A stretch of DNA of 64,000 bases from Macrolepiota albuminosa (GCA_027475525.1 JAMWFC010000060.1:620001-684000), one strand, 5' to 3'; counted from the stretch's first letter, positions 1 to 11,711 are shown. Notes: generated by a model from the sequence alone, not told the origin. Translations and numbers: made by a program.

Positions 1-570
1 CTGGAGAACATTGCGGCAGCGCATGATGCCATCATAGAGGTGCGAGTCTTTCAGGCAAAAAATGTCAATCACTGTAGGCGAGCAGAACCGCCAATAGCAG
101 TAGGAGCATTGGTTTACCTGTCAACGCGTAACCTGAGACTCCCAAAGGGTTGGGTGAGTAAACTCTGCCCGAAATGGGTAGGCCCATACCGCATTCTAGA
201 TGCAGAGCCAAGTACCTCCAACTACGTGTTGGAGCTGCCTCTGGCATTACAGGAACGACGCATCGTTCCAAAGTTTCACGTGTCACTGTTGCGACCATAC
301 AGCGCATCTGACGATGCGCTATTCCCTAACAGGGTGACCCTGGGCCCCTATGATTTTGGGGCTCAAGACAATGACAAATGGTTCGTTGAGTGCATCATTG
401 GGCACCGGTGGACTGAGTGTAACACGCTCGAGTTTGAGGTACGCTGGTCTCTCGGGGACACAACATGGGAGCCACACTCCCATTGCTCCAAGTTGGCGGC
501 ACTTGACCGTTATTTGGAGTTGAAGGGTGTTAAGCGCCCACATCAATTAAGTAAGCGTGCCAGTGCTTAA
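1..570 (+). CDS. Ty3/gypsy pol C-terminus: integrase tail plus chromodomain (5' cut by window)
   Basis: The frame is open from base 1 to the stop at 568-570, so this is the 3' end of a longer pol gene that starts before the window. The first ~95 codons fit the integrase C-terminal region (basic stretch, a KLCPKWVGPYRIL block, then KFHVSLLRPY). Codons ~120-175 fit a chromodomain: aromatic start (WFVECIIGHRW), the FEVRWSLGDTTWEP core and a C-terminal helix. In the family the integrase inserts element cDNA and the chromodomain guides insertion to marked chromatin. No stop or frameshift is seen in this part. An extra reading frame, not an LTR, follows within ~100 bp. Family assignment is firm; activity cannot be judged because the rest of pol is outside. 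Confidence 0.9.
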   Translation: MENIAAAHDAIIEVRVFQAKNVNHCRRAEPPIAVGALVYLSTRNLRLPKGWVSKLCPKWVGPYRILDAEPSTSNYVLELPLALQERRIVPKFHVSLLRPYSASDDALFPNRVTLGPYDFGAQDNDKWFVECIIGHRWTECNTLEFEVRWSLGDTTWEPHSHCSKLAALDRYLELKGVKRPHQLSKRASA

Positions 571-700
571 TTTGATCGGCAGTGCCGATCGTGGCTTGGC
601 TGAGTTGGTCAGCAGCTGTGGCTGAAACACGTCTTAAAAGGCAAAATTTCTTTTTCGCTTTTTTCCCTCAACCATGGACAACATGCCCATGGACCAGAGT

Positions 701-701
<1 letters not shown>

Positions 702-733
<32 letters not shown>
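702..733 (+). repeat. CAG/CAA repeat coding poly-glutamine
   Basis: A run of CAG codons with one CAA, in frame with the ATG at 674, gives about eleven glutamines. It starts the low-complexity Q-rich part of the post-pol frame. Confidence 0.85.
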
Positions 734-1392
734 ATTGAGTTTGCGCCGTCGGTCTTACCGTCGGCTAAAGGAGGGGGCAGATGGCTCCCCCGCTGACCCA
801 AAATGCGCCCTAGTGGGGACAATCACAACACGCTGTGGGCTTCCCACAGCAGCAGCAACCACCAGTGGCGGGCTACCTGCCGCAGCAGCCGGTGATCAGT
901 GGCTATCCGCCACTCCAACCCATGCAGGGCAACTTCATGCTCCAGAACGCATCTGTGGGCGGCTATCAGCCCCAACAACCAGTAGTGGGCGCTTATGTGC
1001 CACATCACGCAGAGGGCCAATCCCAGCAACAGGCCTACGGGGGGCTAGTCAGCCCCCAAGCAGCGCCAGGATGGGGGCAGTTTGCTCCCGCTATGGCAAG
1101 AGGGGCTATGGGCGCACATCTTTTGCCCCAGTTTACCGCCCCAGCGCACTACCCTGGCATGGGTGGTGTGCCTATAATGATGCCGTACCCCCGGCTTGGA
1201 TGGGGGCTTGGGGCGCAATGCCCCAGTACGGCGCCAGCCAAGGGAGGCCGGTCGATTTTCCTGTCAACCACAGTACCAGTCGACAATCTAGAGGGACGCC
1301 AAGCATCCCTCATGCAGGCCACCGCGGCCATTGAGAGTACAGAAACTCTCAGTCTAGAACAAAGCATCAGTTCATCGGCTGATGCGCCAATG

Positions 1393-1546
1393 GAGAGCCT
1401 GGCCAAGCTCTCCTTGCTACAGCGGCTGGAAATGCTGCACCAATCCGAGCCCAGCTTGGAAGAAGAGTCGAGAGCCTGGCCAAGCTCTCCTTGCTACAGC
1501 GGCTGGAAATGCTGCACCAATCCGAGCCCAGCTTGGAAGAAGAGTC
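1393..1546. repeat. 77-bp perfect tandem duplication (1393-1469 / 1470-1546)
   Basis: Two identical, directly adjacent 77-bp copies. One of ten such duplications in unrelated sequence; probably an unmerged k=77 contig overlap rather than biology. It disturbs the post-pol frame. Confidence 0.85.
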
Positions 1547-1600
1547 GCATCCTCGACGTGACAAAGAAAAAGCACGGGCTGTTGAGCCCAGTCACAACCA

Positions 1601-1754
1601 GGACTTAGTCCTGGCTACCCTTCTCCAACGTCTGGGAGACAACGGGTATGATGTACCTGCAGAGTCATCATCAACCAGGACTTAGTCCTGGCTACCCTTC
1701 TCCAACGTCTGGGAGACAACGGGTATGATGTACCTGCAGAGTCATCATTCCTCC
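1601..1754. repeat. 77-bp perfect tandem duplication (1601-1677 / 1678-1754)
   Basis: Two identical adjacent 77-bp copies in the post-pol reading frame of the gypsy element. Same unit length as the duplications elsewhere but different sequence. Confidence 0.85.
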
Positions 1755-3433
1755 ACGATGCGGAGGCGGTCGTCCTCATCAGCCAGATGATGGACGACAT
1801 GGATCATATGCATGCCCAGCGCAAAACTGATCTCCTTGCCCTATCGGCCGCTTGTAAGTGGCAGACTACACCCCCAAGTCGGAACACTGACTCCAGCAAA
1901 AGAGCGCGTCAGCAAGGAGTAGAGGACACGCCCTCCTGCTCGATTAAGTCGAGTGTTGTTGCCCCCAGCTGGGAGGCCGGCCTAGGATGGGACATCCTTC
2001 CCTATGAAGATGTCCCTGCTCCAGCCGCCCCCCAGCTTATCCAGCGCCTCGCCAGTGGCGCGTCTGAGGTCGCATTGTCACGACCAGTATCCGTGGTTTC
2101 CACCACGTACTCTAGGGAGCAGAGTTCCAGGGGCGTGAGCACACGCCCCACTGAGGCTAAGGCCTCACAACCCCGAAAGGATCGTCGGGGTAAGCAACCG
2201 GAAGGGCATGCATACGTCAACGTGCACTTCCCCGAGGATGCCCCGAAAGGAGCCCCAGGGGCTAACATCCCCTTTTTACCTGCAATACTAGTAGAGGGCC
2301 CGCCAGCCCGACTCCCGCAGTGTGTGTGGGCAATGGACCCACGGTCTGATAAGTCGGAGCTGGAGAGGCTGCCATCTCCGCCCTCCAATGACGATTGGTA
2401 TGAGGAGCCTGAAGAGGCTCGTATAGAATCCCCTGTGCCGCACAAGACGGCGGCACAACGTATGGCACGCAAACAGCGCAACAGCAATCGACGGGCCAAG
2501 ATAGACCGTTGGGCGCAGGATAGCACCAAGCGAGGAGCTGCCCTCCTTGAGGACCAAACCAGGTGCATCTCTGATGCGCTTGGTGTTGTGATCTACCGTG
2601 ATCACACTGTTGAGCGCCAGAACTCATTCTTTGGCACAGGGTTAGCTCCCCAGTTCTATTGGTTGCCAGTGACCAATACCATCTTCATCGGGCAAGAAGC
2701 CTGCGCAGCCAGGTCCTTCAAGACCGATAAAAAGGGCAACGCCGTGTCGATGCCCCACAACAGTAAGGTGTACCAAGTGGCACCTCGCAAGTTTCCCCGC
2801 AGTCCTCAAGAAGTCCACAGGCTTCATGCACTGGTTAACAACCAGTTTACGCTAATTTGTCAGCATCAGTTGGGCTATCTATTGCTCAACAAATTCAAGT
2901 GATTGGCGCTCAATTGCCACCCTACTGCCCGAGACAGAGCCATGTCTCACTTACTCGACAAGGTCACGTATAGGACCATTGCAGTACCCTTCGCGAGTCC
3001 AGAGGAGCGGGAGAACATCCTGCAAATGATTGTGCCAACACGGATCTATCGCCGCAAAGAGGGAGGGAGAATTGCCTTCGTCAGCCTTACTCCCCCTGAT
3101 CCAAAGCAACCATTTGCTTTGGACTACCTGGGCTCAGATGCCCTCCTTTATGGACGTCCTGGGACGTCCAACGTATGGACCAGTCTGGCCATGGACCGAG
3201 CCATGCACATTCATTGGTGCAGCCTCTTTGGGTTTGCACTTGTACGCACCCTCAGCGCCAGCTGCCCCTCTAAGTCCACGGTACACAAGTACCTGGCCTA
3301 TGTATTCGCAAGGCCAGGCCTCTACAAAGAGGCCGTGGCTGAGTACAAGGCGGCTACGGGGCAAGTCTTTGTGCTCCTCCATGCCGACAACCCTAACTTC
3401 AAGGCTCGGGCTGTGGACATCCCAGAAGCATCA

Positions 3434-3587
3434 GCTTCCGTGTTCACCACTTTGGACGTGTTACGCGTCCTTCTTCACAATCAAATTCCGGTCAGCTGGG
3501 CTGACCATGAGCTTCCGTGTTCACCACTTTGGACGTGTTACGCGTCCTTCTTCACAATCAAATTCCGGTCAGCTGGGCTGACCATGC
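3434..3587. repeat. 77-bp perfect tandem duplication (3434-3510 / 3511-3587)
   Basis: Two identical adjacent 77-bp copies. The homologous second gypsy fragment has only one copy at the matching place (around 5430-5505), so the extra copy is not ancestral. Confidence 0.88.
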
Positions 3588-4171
3588 GTACACCTATGGG
3601 GTCACCTACTTGGCCCACCTATTCTTCAGCGACAGCCGACTCTACAACGAGGCGGCCACTATCGACGACGAGAGGCTACAACACCTTGACCATTACGGTA
3701 CACCCCAGTCCATTGCTTAGTGGGATGAGTGGCACGAGGCCACCATTGGCAATCGACAATGCCTGATGCTCCAGCAGCAGGACAGTTGTTGTGCTTACAA
3801 CAACGCGCTCACCAAGAGGATGTACCTCCTCATCAGGCAAGACATTCATGCCTGTGAAATCTGGACGTGCCAGTACCCATCCGACACTGGGGATCTTCCT
3901 GATCTCCAACCACCTATCCCGGGGTCGATCATTGACCCCAATCTCACACTGTCCCCCCTCCAGGACTATGACGACTCCCTGCCAGTAGCAGGGCCTTTGG
4001 GCACTTCCTATGCACCTGCACCCGAGGATGAACTCCTCGACTACGACATGGACAACGCGACTGCCGATCTATTCCGGGAGCCTGGGGACTCTCCCATTGC
4101 CTCCATTCCTGACTTACCGACGGCCTGACCGTTGTATTATCTTGAGACCGTAGCTCGGTCTGATTGGGGGG

Positions 4172-4468
4172 TGTGTAGCGTAGTCCGCTATGTGGCGTTG
4201 GCCACATAGCTTTACTTACTGTAGTAGATATTATATTATAATTATTATAATATAATATTAATATATTAATTACTTTACCATATATATATTACTTACTGTA
4301 GTAGATATTATATTATAATTATTATAATATAATATTAATATATTAATTACTTTACCATATATATATGTACATGTGCTGCTTAGTAAGCAGCTTATTTTGT
4401 GTTTATACTACATAGTCAATAGACCGGACTGGTCTGATTCTGTGCAGTGTGAACCTTAAGCTCTCACA
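4172..4468 (+). repeat. 3' LTR of the gypsy element
   Basis: Begins TGTGTAGCG just after a purine-rich tract (gattggggg, a likely polypurine primer) and ends CTCTCACA, so it has TG...CA ends with TGTG/CACA inverted termini. The middle is AT-rich; the 3' part contains the AGACCGGACTGGTCT palindrome. It follows the acidic tail of the post-pol frame by 43 bp. A related LTR lies at 6092-6385 with the same termini and order of blocks. A 77-bp AT-rich tandem duplication sits inside. Confidence 0.8.
4212..4365. repeat. 77-bp perfect tandem duplication inside the LTR (4212-4288 / 4289-4365)
   Basis: Two identical adjacent AT-rich 77-bp copies. The second LTR lacks this duplication and instead has a 77-bp duplication of a different segment. 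Confidence 0.85.
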
Positions 4469-4490
4469 ATTCCTGTAACTTCGTTACAAC

Positions 4491-6048
4491 AGGCCAAGAT
4501 GGACTGTTGGGCATAAAATAGCATCAAACAAGGAGCTGCCCTCCTCAAAAATGAGACCAGGCACATCCCTGATGCGCTCAGTGTTGTGATCTATCGTGAT
4601 CACACTATTGAGTGTCAGAACTCGTTCTTTGGCACAGGGTTGTCTCCCCAATTCTACTGGTCACCAGTGACCAACACTATCTTCGTTAGGCAAGAAGCCT
4701 ATGCAGCCAGGGCCTTCGAGGCCGACAAAGAGGGCAATGCCGCACATATGCCCCACAACAGTAAAATGTACCAAGTTGCACCTTGTGGGTTCCTCCACAG
4801 CCCTTGAGAGCTCTGCAGGCTCCATGCACTGGTGAACAACCAGTTTACACCAATTTGTCAGCATCAGTTGGGCTACCTCCTGCTCAATGAACCAAACAGG
4901 TGACTATGAATTGTCACCCCACAGTCCGAGACAGAGTAATGTCTCAATTACTCAATGAGGTTCCATACAAGACCATTGCGGTACCTTTTGCAAGTTTGGA
5001 GGAGTGGGAGAAAGTCCTGCAGATGATTGTTCCTTCACGGATTTATTGCTGCAAGGAAAGTGGGAGGCTGGCCTTCGTCAGCCTGACTCCTCCTGACCCA
5101 AAGCAACTTTTTGCTTTGAACTACCTGGGCTCATATGCTCTTCTTTATAGGCGTCCTGGGATGCCCAATGTGTGGACCAGTCTGGCCATGGACCGTGCCA
5201 TGCGCATTTACTGGCACAGCCTCTTTGGATTTGTGCTTGTATGTGCTATCTGCGCAAGCCACCCATCCAAGTCCACGGTGCACAAGCACCTGGCCTATGT
5301 CTTTGCACAGCCAGGCCTCTATAAAGAGGCCATCGCTGAATACAAGGCAGCTACGGGGCAATCCTTTGTGCCTCTTTCCACTGAGGACCCAAACTTTGAG
5401 GCTCAGGCTGTGGACATTCTGAAAGCTTCAGCTTCTGTCTTTACCACTTTGAATATGTTACACGTCCTTTTTCACAATTAAATTCTGGTCAGCTGAGCTG
5501 ACCATGCATACACATATGGGATCACCTACTTGGCCCACATTTTCTTCAGTAACAGCCAGCTCTACAACAAGGTGACCGCCATCAACGATGAGAGGCTGCA
5601 ATGCCTCAATCACTATGGAACACCTCAGTCCCTTGCTTAGTGGAATGGGTGGCATGAAGCCACCTTTGGCAACTGCCAACGACTAATGCTCCAGCAGCAG
5701 GAGAGTTGTTGTGCGTTCAACGATGCATTCACCAAGGAGATGTATCTCCTCATCGGGCAAGACATTCATGCCCAAGAAATCTGAACGTGCCAGTACCCAT
5801 CTGACAATGGGGATCTCCCTGATCCCCAACCCCCTACTCCAGGGCTGACTTTTGACCCCACTATTACGCTGTCCCTGCTACGGGACTATGATGACTCCCT
5901 GCCTCTGGCAGGGCCATTGGGCACCTCTCACGAGCCCATACCCAAGGATGAATTTCTCGACTATGATATGGACAACGCAACTGCCAATCTATTCCAGGAG
6001 CCCAGAGACTCTTCAATTGCCCCCGTCTCTGACTTATCAACAGCCTGA
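4491..6048 (+). pseudogene. Truncated, decayed second copy of the post-pol frame
   Basis: Starts inside the frame (matches ~2495 onward of the first copy) 22 bp after the first LTR and ends at TGA 6046-6048 before a second LTR. Two long open pieces remain, around 4586-4807 and 4900-5481; the rest is interrupted. Compared with the first copy many differences are C-to-T or G-to-A at CpG sites, as expected of a methylated or RIP-like mutated repeat. The stop at 5638-5640 matches the TAG at 3718-3720 of the first copy. Confidence 0.75.
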
Positions 6049-6091
6049 CCATTGGAGCGTTTTTAGACTATAGTTCGGTCTAATTGGGGAG

Positions 6092-6385
6092 TGTGTAGCA
6101 TAGTCCGCTATGTGGCATTGGCCACATAGCTTTTACTTACTATAGACTTAGAATATTATATTATATTTATTATAATATAATAATAGTTACATAATTATAA
6201 ATATGTAGATACCTGCTGCTTACTAAGCAGCTTATTTTGTATTTATACTACATAGTCAATAGACCGGACTGGTCTGATTCTGTGCAGTGTTGCTGCTTAC
6301 TAAGCAGCTTATTTTGTATTTATACTACATAGTCAATAGACCGGACTGGTCTGATTCTGTGCAGTGTGAACCTTAAGCTCCCACA
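6092..6385 (+). repeat. Second gypsy LTR
   Basis: TGTGTAGCA start after a tttaattgggga-like purine tract and CTCCCACA end, with the same block order as the LTR at 4172-4468. It abuts the broken RT part of the next element exactly at ~6386, so this LTR marks where that element was truncated. Confidence 0.78.
6214..6367. repeat. 77-bp perfect tandem duplication inside the second LTR (6214-6290 / 6291-6367)
   Basis: Two identical adjacent 77-bp copies of the palindrome-containing 3' part of the LTR; the first LTR has this segment once. Confidence 0.88.
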
Positions 6386-7016
6386 CAACTATAACCATCA
6401 ATGCCATGGTGATGAAAAATTGCCAAAATTGTATCTGCAACATGACCAAAAACCTCAGGAGCTGAAGAAGCTCCAAAATTCAACCAAAAATCATAGTGAA
6501 TATTTCTATTAATGGAGACAGCCAATTTTGGCCAGTTTTGAGGACGTGTAGGAATATTTTGAAAGGCTGCATCAACATCAAAAATGGTGACCTGGCTGCC
6601 AGGAGGAGTGTTTGCCACCAGCAACAGCATGACAAAAACATGTGCCATTCACAAGGAAAATCATCTGAGTTAATGTATGTATTTATGGCCAACAAAGCAG
6701 AGACATTGCAAGGATAAAATAAATCAAGGGTGATCCAGAGTTTACCTCCAGAGCTTGTAATTATGTTGAGAGGTGCTGTGCAAAATGGCCCAAAAAGGCA
6801 CTCAGCCACTTCAGGCAGAAACCCAGAGGAGACTCTACCTAGTTTGATTTCTGCTATGTATTTAAAAATAACAAATTCATGGGCCTCAGAGGTCTGATAG
6901 TGATTGTGAGGCAAAAAAGATTGAGACAGTATCAGAGAATTCAAGCCAATATCAAAACCTGTTTGGAGGCCTTTCAGCACCTCTGAAAACTTGTCCAACA
7001 CCTGAGCATCCTGCAA
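6386..7016 (-). pseudogene. Reverse transcriptase fragment of a tyrosine-recombinase retroelement
   Basis: Read on the minus strand this has the N-terminal half of a DIRS/Ngaro-type RT: the HEFVIFKYIAEIKLGRVSSGF block, LFGPFCTAPLNII, GGKLWITLDL, SDDFPCEW, then after a frameshift near 6650 the motif FDVDAAFQNIPTRP (the first catalytic Asp) and LNFGASSAPEVFGHVAD. It stops at 6386 against the gypsy LTR before the expected second catalytic motif, so the active site is incomplete. Frameshifted, CpG-poor and truncated: not functional. It faces away from the recombinase gene at 9210-10630. Confidence 0.7.
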
Positions 7017-7068
7017 GGCATACTCCTAGCAGTCTGCTTTAAGGGGTGTGGATACTGGAAATAAAAAC

Positions 7069-9094
7069 TCAGGCAGCAAAGGTTTGTGCCTCATGAGTAG
7101 TAGCTCCACATAAGGAACAAACATGGATGCAAACACTTGGAGCCTTTATCACATGAGGAGAAGCTGTTGAAGGCAAAACAGACAGAATTGCCATTTGGCA
7201 TGTGCCACAATTGACCTTCTCTCCAAAGAAACCGGGGGTTGAATGGCAGCTCAACAGTTTGTGGTCAAAGGAACCACAGGACAAGCACTTCAAACGAATC
7301 ATTGTGCCAGTGGATGGTTTTCAAAATCTTGGAGAAGGGCCCTTTGAGCAAGCAAGAAACCACTCCATCTTTGCCAGCCTGTTGTTAAGAGTTTTGACCC
7401 TGGTGTAGTGAGATGCAACACACTCCTGCCAGATATCTACCTGGAAGATATCCATGCAAAAAGAATGGGATTCACATAAAAACAGAGCATGTAAATGTTG
7501 GTCATAGTCAAGAATGAGGTTGAATTCTATTCAAGCATTAAGACAAGATTTTAAACACTTAAAATGAGCAGCAAAACTATCCACAATAGCATTGGCAACA
7601 GGCCCTTCACAACCAGCATCAGAGCCTGCACACAAATGCATCCACATGGCACCTAAAAGATTGTCCAACGCCACAGTCTACTCATCAAACAAGAGCTTAG
7701 ATTCTTTAGAAACATCAAAAGATGCATTGAGCACACACAATTTTCCATTCAAAATGACAAAAGACAACTCTGGCAGAGGGGGCTCTCTCATAGCACAGCA
7801 ACAAGCATCATCTGTGAGAAGATCAAGCAGTATATAAAAGACAACTCTGGCAGAGGGGGCTCTCTCATAGCACAGCAACAAGCATCATCTGTGAGAAGAT
7901 CAAGCAGTATATATTTGGACATACCCTGTTTAAGGGCCCTAACCACCTTGTAGGTACACTTAGTGCAGAGGCAGGGAAGCATCAACATTACAAAGCATGA
8001 AATGTGGCCCAAGAGGAGCACCACCAGATAAAGCATGATTTGGTATGACGGGGCAGGGTGGCAAACCAGGCCCTGAGTCCTCAACCACAGTGGGCAACAA
8101 ATTAGAGGTGGGATACACAGGTGAAGCTGGCTGAGTTCCCAACTCAATACCCCCCACCAGCACGCCTGATCATGGATTGCATAGACATGATCCAAAAGAG
8201 TTATTGAAAAAAGACCAGTGTGATCAGCAAACACTCATGTTAAACCATGCAACAAGGAACAAAGAAGGAAGACATAATAATGGTCAATCAATACGTGCAA
8301 AGCACCTAAATGCAAAGAACAAAAGCACTGCACATACATGTGCACCACACGGCTGACACACAACAGCACCCAGTGTAATAATGAGATGTGCACAGCACCG
8401 CAGTTAAACATGGATCACATGAAACAGAGACGACACGACAAATAAACAAATACATGACCCACAAATGGACAAAGGAAAACTTCAGCAAAAAACTTAGTTA
8501 CCAATCGAAGGCTTCCCAGGAGGCTGAAATGAACACACTGGAAAGGAGTCACAGCAGACAACCACGCACAATAACAGATTGCACATTGAAATAGTATCAT
8601 GAATAGAGTGCCAGAGGCCTCTCAAAACCCGGAGATTCCCTTCAATAAAGATCGAGAGAACGAGACTGAACCTCAGAAAGAGCGGTGACAGATGGTTGAA
8701 GACCCAGGGCTGAACGAGGAGCGGGCCCCGGAGTGCGCAAATCAGACTTTTCCATGAAAACAGGCACGGCGTCACGCATATATGCGTCCGCAACCACAGG
8801 GGAGACCTCAGCCTCAGTGGAGACGACAGGTTCCCGAGGCTTCTGAGTCCGTAAATGCTTAGACGGCGGCCGTGTTGGAGATGAGAAAACCGCAGGTTCC
8901 CGCGCAATTCCTGCAGTGGGAGATCTACTCTTTCTCAGGCCCAAACCCGACTCCACGACTGGAGAATCCCCACTGACTGGGACATCATCAATGCATCATC
9001 CCCCGCACGGTCTTCAGAGGGAACAACAGAGGATGGGCGAAGTGCGCAAAGAGGTGGGAATGGTTTTGCCTCCCTGAGACTTAGGAGCGGCCAT
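7069..9094 (-). pseudogene. gag-like part of the same element with a CCHC knuckle
   Basis: Minus-strand sequence upstream of the RT. A CCHC zinc knuckle (CLSCGSFDHKLLSC, spacing C-x2-C-x4-H-x4-C) lies at ~7240-7300. Further upstream are disconnected open pieces, including a proline/serine-rich part (~8642-8956). A plausible original start is ATG at 9092-9094 (MAAPKSQGGKTIP), soon frameshifted. A 77-bp duplication at 7759 also breaks it. Function inferred from position before the RT and the zinc knuckle only. Confidence 0.45.
7759..7912. repeat. 77-bp perfect tandem duplication (7759-7835 / 7836-7912)
   Basis: Two identical adjacent 77-bp copies in the decayed gag-like region. Perfect identity inside otherwise mutated DNA argues against an old biological duplication. 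Confidence 0.88.
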
Positions 9095-9209
9095 ATCGGA
9101 AAAAACAAGTAAGAATGCAGGGGAGACAAAGAGAAGATTGGTACAGAAGAACCAAATTTTCAGCTACTGAGGATCTGTTCGTAATACGTATGTATAACCA
9201 GATGGTGGT

Positions 9210-10630
9210 TTGAGACTCAGGTCACACCAGAGTCACGCAGCAAAATATGCCCCTCCTGCGTTGCGTGCCTACATTTGGAAGGGTGCCGATGCGGCTCTCA
9301 CACGTCACCACTCTGTTCTTTCACACTCTCTCGATGGAAAAACTTATCTCCTTGCTCACTCACTATCATGTGGATACATTCCTGAGTTCCGTCACGCACA
9401 CTATCCTATGGAATCACTTTCCACCTCAGGAAACTCAAACGTTTCAATAAATCATCATGCTTCACACATACCAACAATTCATCTATCCTCCGAAACCTCT
9501 GAACAAACAAACAATCATAATCCTGGTCTCAAACACACAGGAAACAGCAGAAGTCATCCCAATCGGACCTCACACACGTATCATCCATATCGTTTACCCT
9601 CCAAATCAACTTCTGGTCTTTCCTATCCCAGCACACAATCAAACACCTCTACTTCCTGTACAACTTCCCTTCCTATACACCACTCCCACTCAGAGTTGGT
9701 CACATCGGTAATAGCTTTGGCCTGGAAACCTTCTATTGCAAGTAAACATAGTCAAGCAGTCCGTCAATTTCTTACGTACTGCGCAATTAAAGGCATTCCT
9801 GAACACGACATACTACCCACCTCGGAATCACTTCTCTGCGAATACGCTGTGTCTTCACGGGGAAAATTGCAGGCGACCAGTCAGGGCCAAGTGCGATGGC
9901 ATCCAAGCCTGGCATATTCAGAACAACTTTCCCTATCATTGCGGAGTTTATCTCGACTACATCATCAAAGGAGTAGAAAATCAGCGACCATCCTCTTCTC
10001 TAAAGGAAGAGCGCCCTCCTGTTACACTCCAAATGCTACTCACCCTCCGACCGAGCCTTGACCTTGCAAACCCCTTTGACGCATGCATTTATTTCACTGC
10101 GGTTGCCTTTCTGGGCCAAATACGACTGGGCGAATTCCTTCCAGTAACCGAGAAAAATTTTGACAGCTCTCTTAATCCAACCTGGAGTACGCCCTCTGAC
10201 ATCGACCAGAGGTTCTCGCATTCTACACTTACCTAATAAAAAGATTGCTGGGAAGAAAGGAGAAGACGTCTTGCTGCCAAAGCAGTATGAAGCAGATCCT
10301 ATAACCACTCTAGACATTCATCATAATCTAAACTTTACATCCTTAGATTCCCCGCTGGCATCATATCGAAACTCCTCCGGCATCCTGATACCTTTGACGA
10401 GACGAAAGTTTATAGCCAGACTTAACGGAATATTCGAACCAAGACAACTTCCCGTTATTACAGGCCACTGTCTGAGAATCGGTGGTACTACTCATCTACT
10501 ATTATCCCGAATCCCTCCTGATATCGTCAAACTTCTGGGTCGCTGGTCTTCAGACGCCTTTCTTCGATATTGGCGCTCTCTGTGGAAGTCATTGCTCCGC
10601 TTCACGTCGAACTGCTTGCCCCAATTTTAA
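9210..10630 (+). pseudogene. Fungal tyrosine recombinase (DIRS/Ngaro or Crypton-like), frameshifted
   Basis: Three frames together give a tyrosine-recombinase core: N-terminal SAM-like part (VRQFLTYCAIKGIPEHDILP, SLLCEYAV), the middle helix region (GIQAWHIQNNFPYH, YIIKGVENQRPSSS, RPPVTLQMLLTLRP, TAVAFLGQIRLGEFLP) and the C-terminal catalytic block (ITGHCLRIGGTTHLLLSR, PPDIVKLLGRWSSDAFLRYW) with the catalytic Arg after H-C-L and the late Tyr. Frameshifts near 9860 and 10190 separate the pieces. The family cuts and rejoins DNA during element insertion. It is divergent from the gag/RT part, starting ~115 bp away. It could instead belong to a separate element next to the RT relic. Confidence 0.75.
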
Positions 10631-10790
10631 GATTCTCCGGTCGGACCCGTCACTCCGCTTCCAGGGGCTGATCGACTCTTCCGATGCTAGTCGCTCCTCA
10701 AGCTCGGGTTACTCCCGCGCTGATCACGCACACCCTGAGAAGTGTCCGAGACGCGCTCATCGCCCAAACAACGACTAGTGTGTATGGATG

Positions 10791-11711
10791 TGATTATCTG
10801 AACATTCCTATTATCGTGTAACTTGAAACTTCTACTCATTTTATGAGGTCCAATCATGTAACTTAATCATTACTATACATCCCTCAATATGTAGTAAGAC
10901 CCGTAACAAGAAAAAGTCTAGACAAGTCTCGAAACAAATAAAGTCATATTCCGGACTGTACGAAAGACCGAAAGTCTCCAAAGACTAGTAAATACCCGAT
11001 CGGCGAGCCACATTCGGTGGCGGGAAAATTAGAGACTGGACCTGGATCGAATAATCTTTCCTCCCCTCCGCCACGGGACCTCCAAAAATGCTCCTTCCCA
11101 CTCCTTTGTGTAACTCTTTGATTGACCATGGGAAAGGACTTCTTGTTAAAGCAGACTTGCCCAAATCGGATCACTCAAAAAGTCTTGTCCCGAAACGTCA
11201 CTAAAGTCTTGGATACTCGATATGGTTACTGAATTGTACACCTAGGCCGGAAAATCTAGATCTCGGAATATGCAGGTGAACTACAATGTAGTAACCTCGG
11301 CGCTTTGTTAATATTGGGATTCTAAGCCTACTCCCCTTTTTACTTGATCATTATTCCCTTTTTCATTATTTCTTACTAATATACAATTTTTGTACCGCCA
11401 CACCTCATACGCTTACCACCATCTGTGGATACTTCTGAGGTGTATAACCTATATTAAATACTAACTTACTATCTACCTAGTTACTACTTACGGTATTATT
11501 TGACAGGTAGATATCTCAATATAGACACTTACCACCACATGTGGACGCTTCTGAGTTAGTACTTACGGTATTATCTGACACGCTTGCTCTTGAGTTTATG
11601 CCCCTTACTCGCTTATGTGATTCTTTCTCGCCTAGAGGAGAAATTCCTTGTCAGCTGGTGCTGACTTAAATTGCTGAGGAAATCGATCCTGGGTCCTAGT
11701 TACTAACCCCC
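10791..11711. other. Non-coding stretch with short diverged direct repeats
   Basis: No gene recognised. Two ~29-bp related blocks (around 11412 and 11527, sharing CTTACCACCA..TGTGGA..CTTCTGAG) are each linked to a second block (around 11480 and 11555, sharing ACTTACGGTATTAT.TGACA). This may be the 3' margin of the recombinase element or upstream DNA of the P450 relic. Confidence 0.4.

Larger units (their letters stand above)
674..4128 (+). pseudogene. Extra reading frame(s) after pol in the gypsy element, broken
   Basis: Between the pol stop and the 3' LTR lies ~3.4 kb of coding-like sequence in several frames. It begins with ATG at 674 and a poly-glutamine tract, continues as a Q/P-rich low-complexity part (~835-1390), a basic middle part (1787-2560) and a conserved globular-looking part (2560-3720), and ends in an acidic tail (DYDDSLPVAG, DELLDYDMDN) stopping at 4126-4128. 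The part from ~2495 on is repeated with divergence at 4491-6048, so it belongs to the element. Frames are broken by 77-bp tandem duplications at 1393, 1601 and 3434 (probably assembly errors), by stops near 812 and 2902, and by a TAG at 3718. I do not recognise a domain. Position after pol is where env-like or accessory frames lie in some LTR elements; no signal peptide or envelope feature is seen. Confidence 0.6.

Noticed and set aside
582..1334. 250-aa plus-strand ORF over the Q-rich region
   Set aside because: It reads the CAG tract as serine and is out of frame with the Q/P-rich frame; a shadow frame.
1393..1754. 77-bp duplications considered as biological tandem duplications or recombinase footprints
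   Set aside because: The length is constant while sequence and context differ, which fits an assembly cause better.
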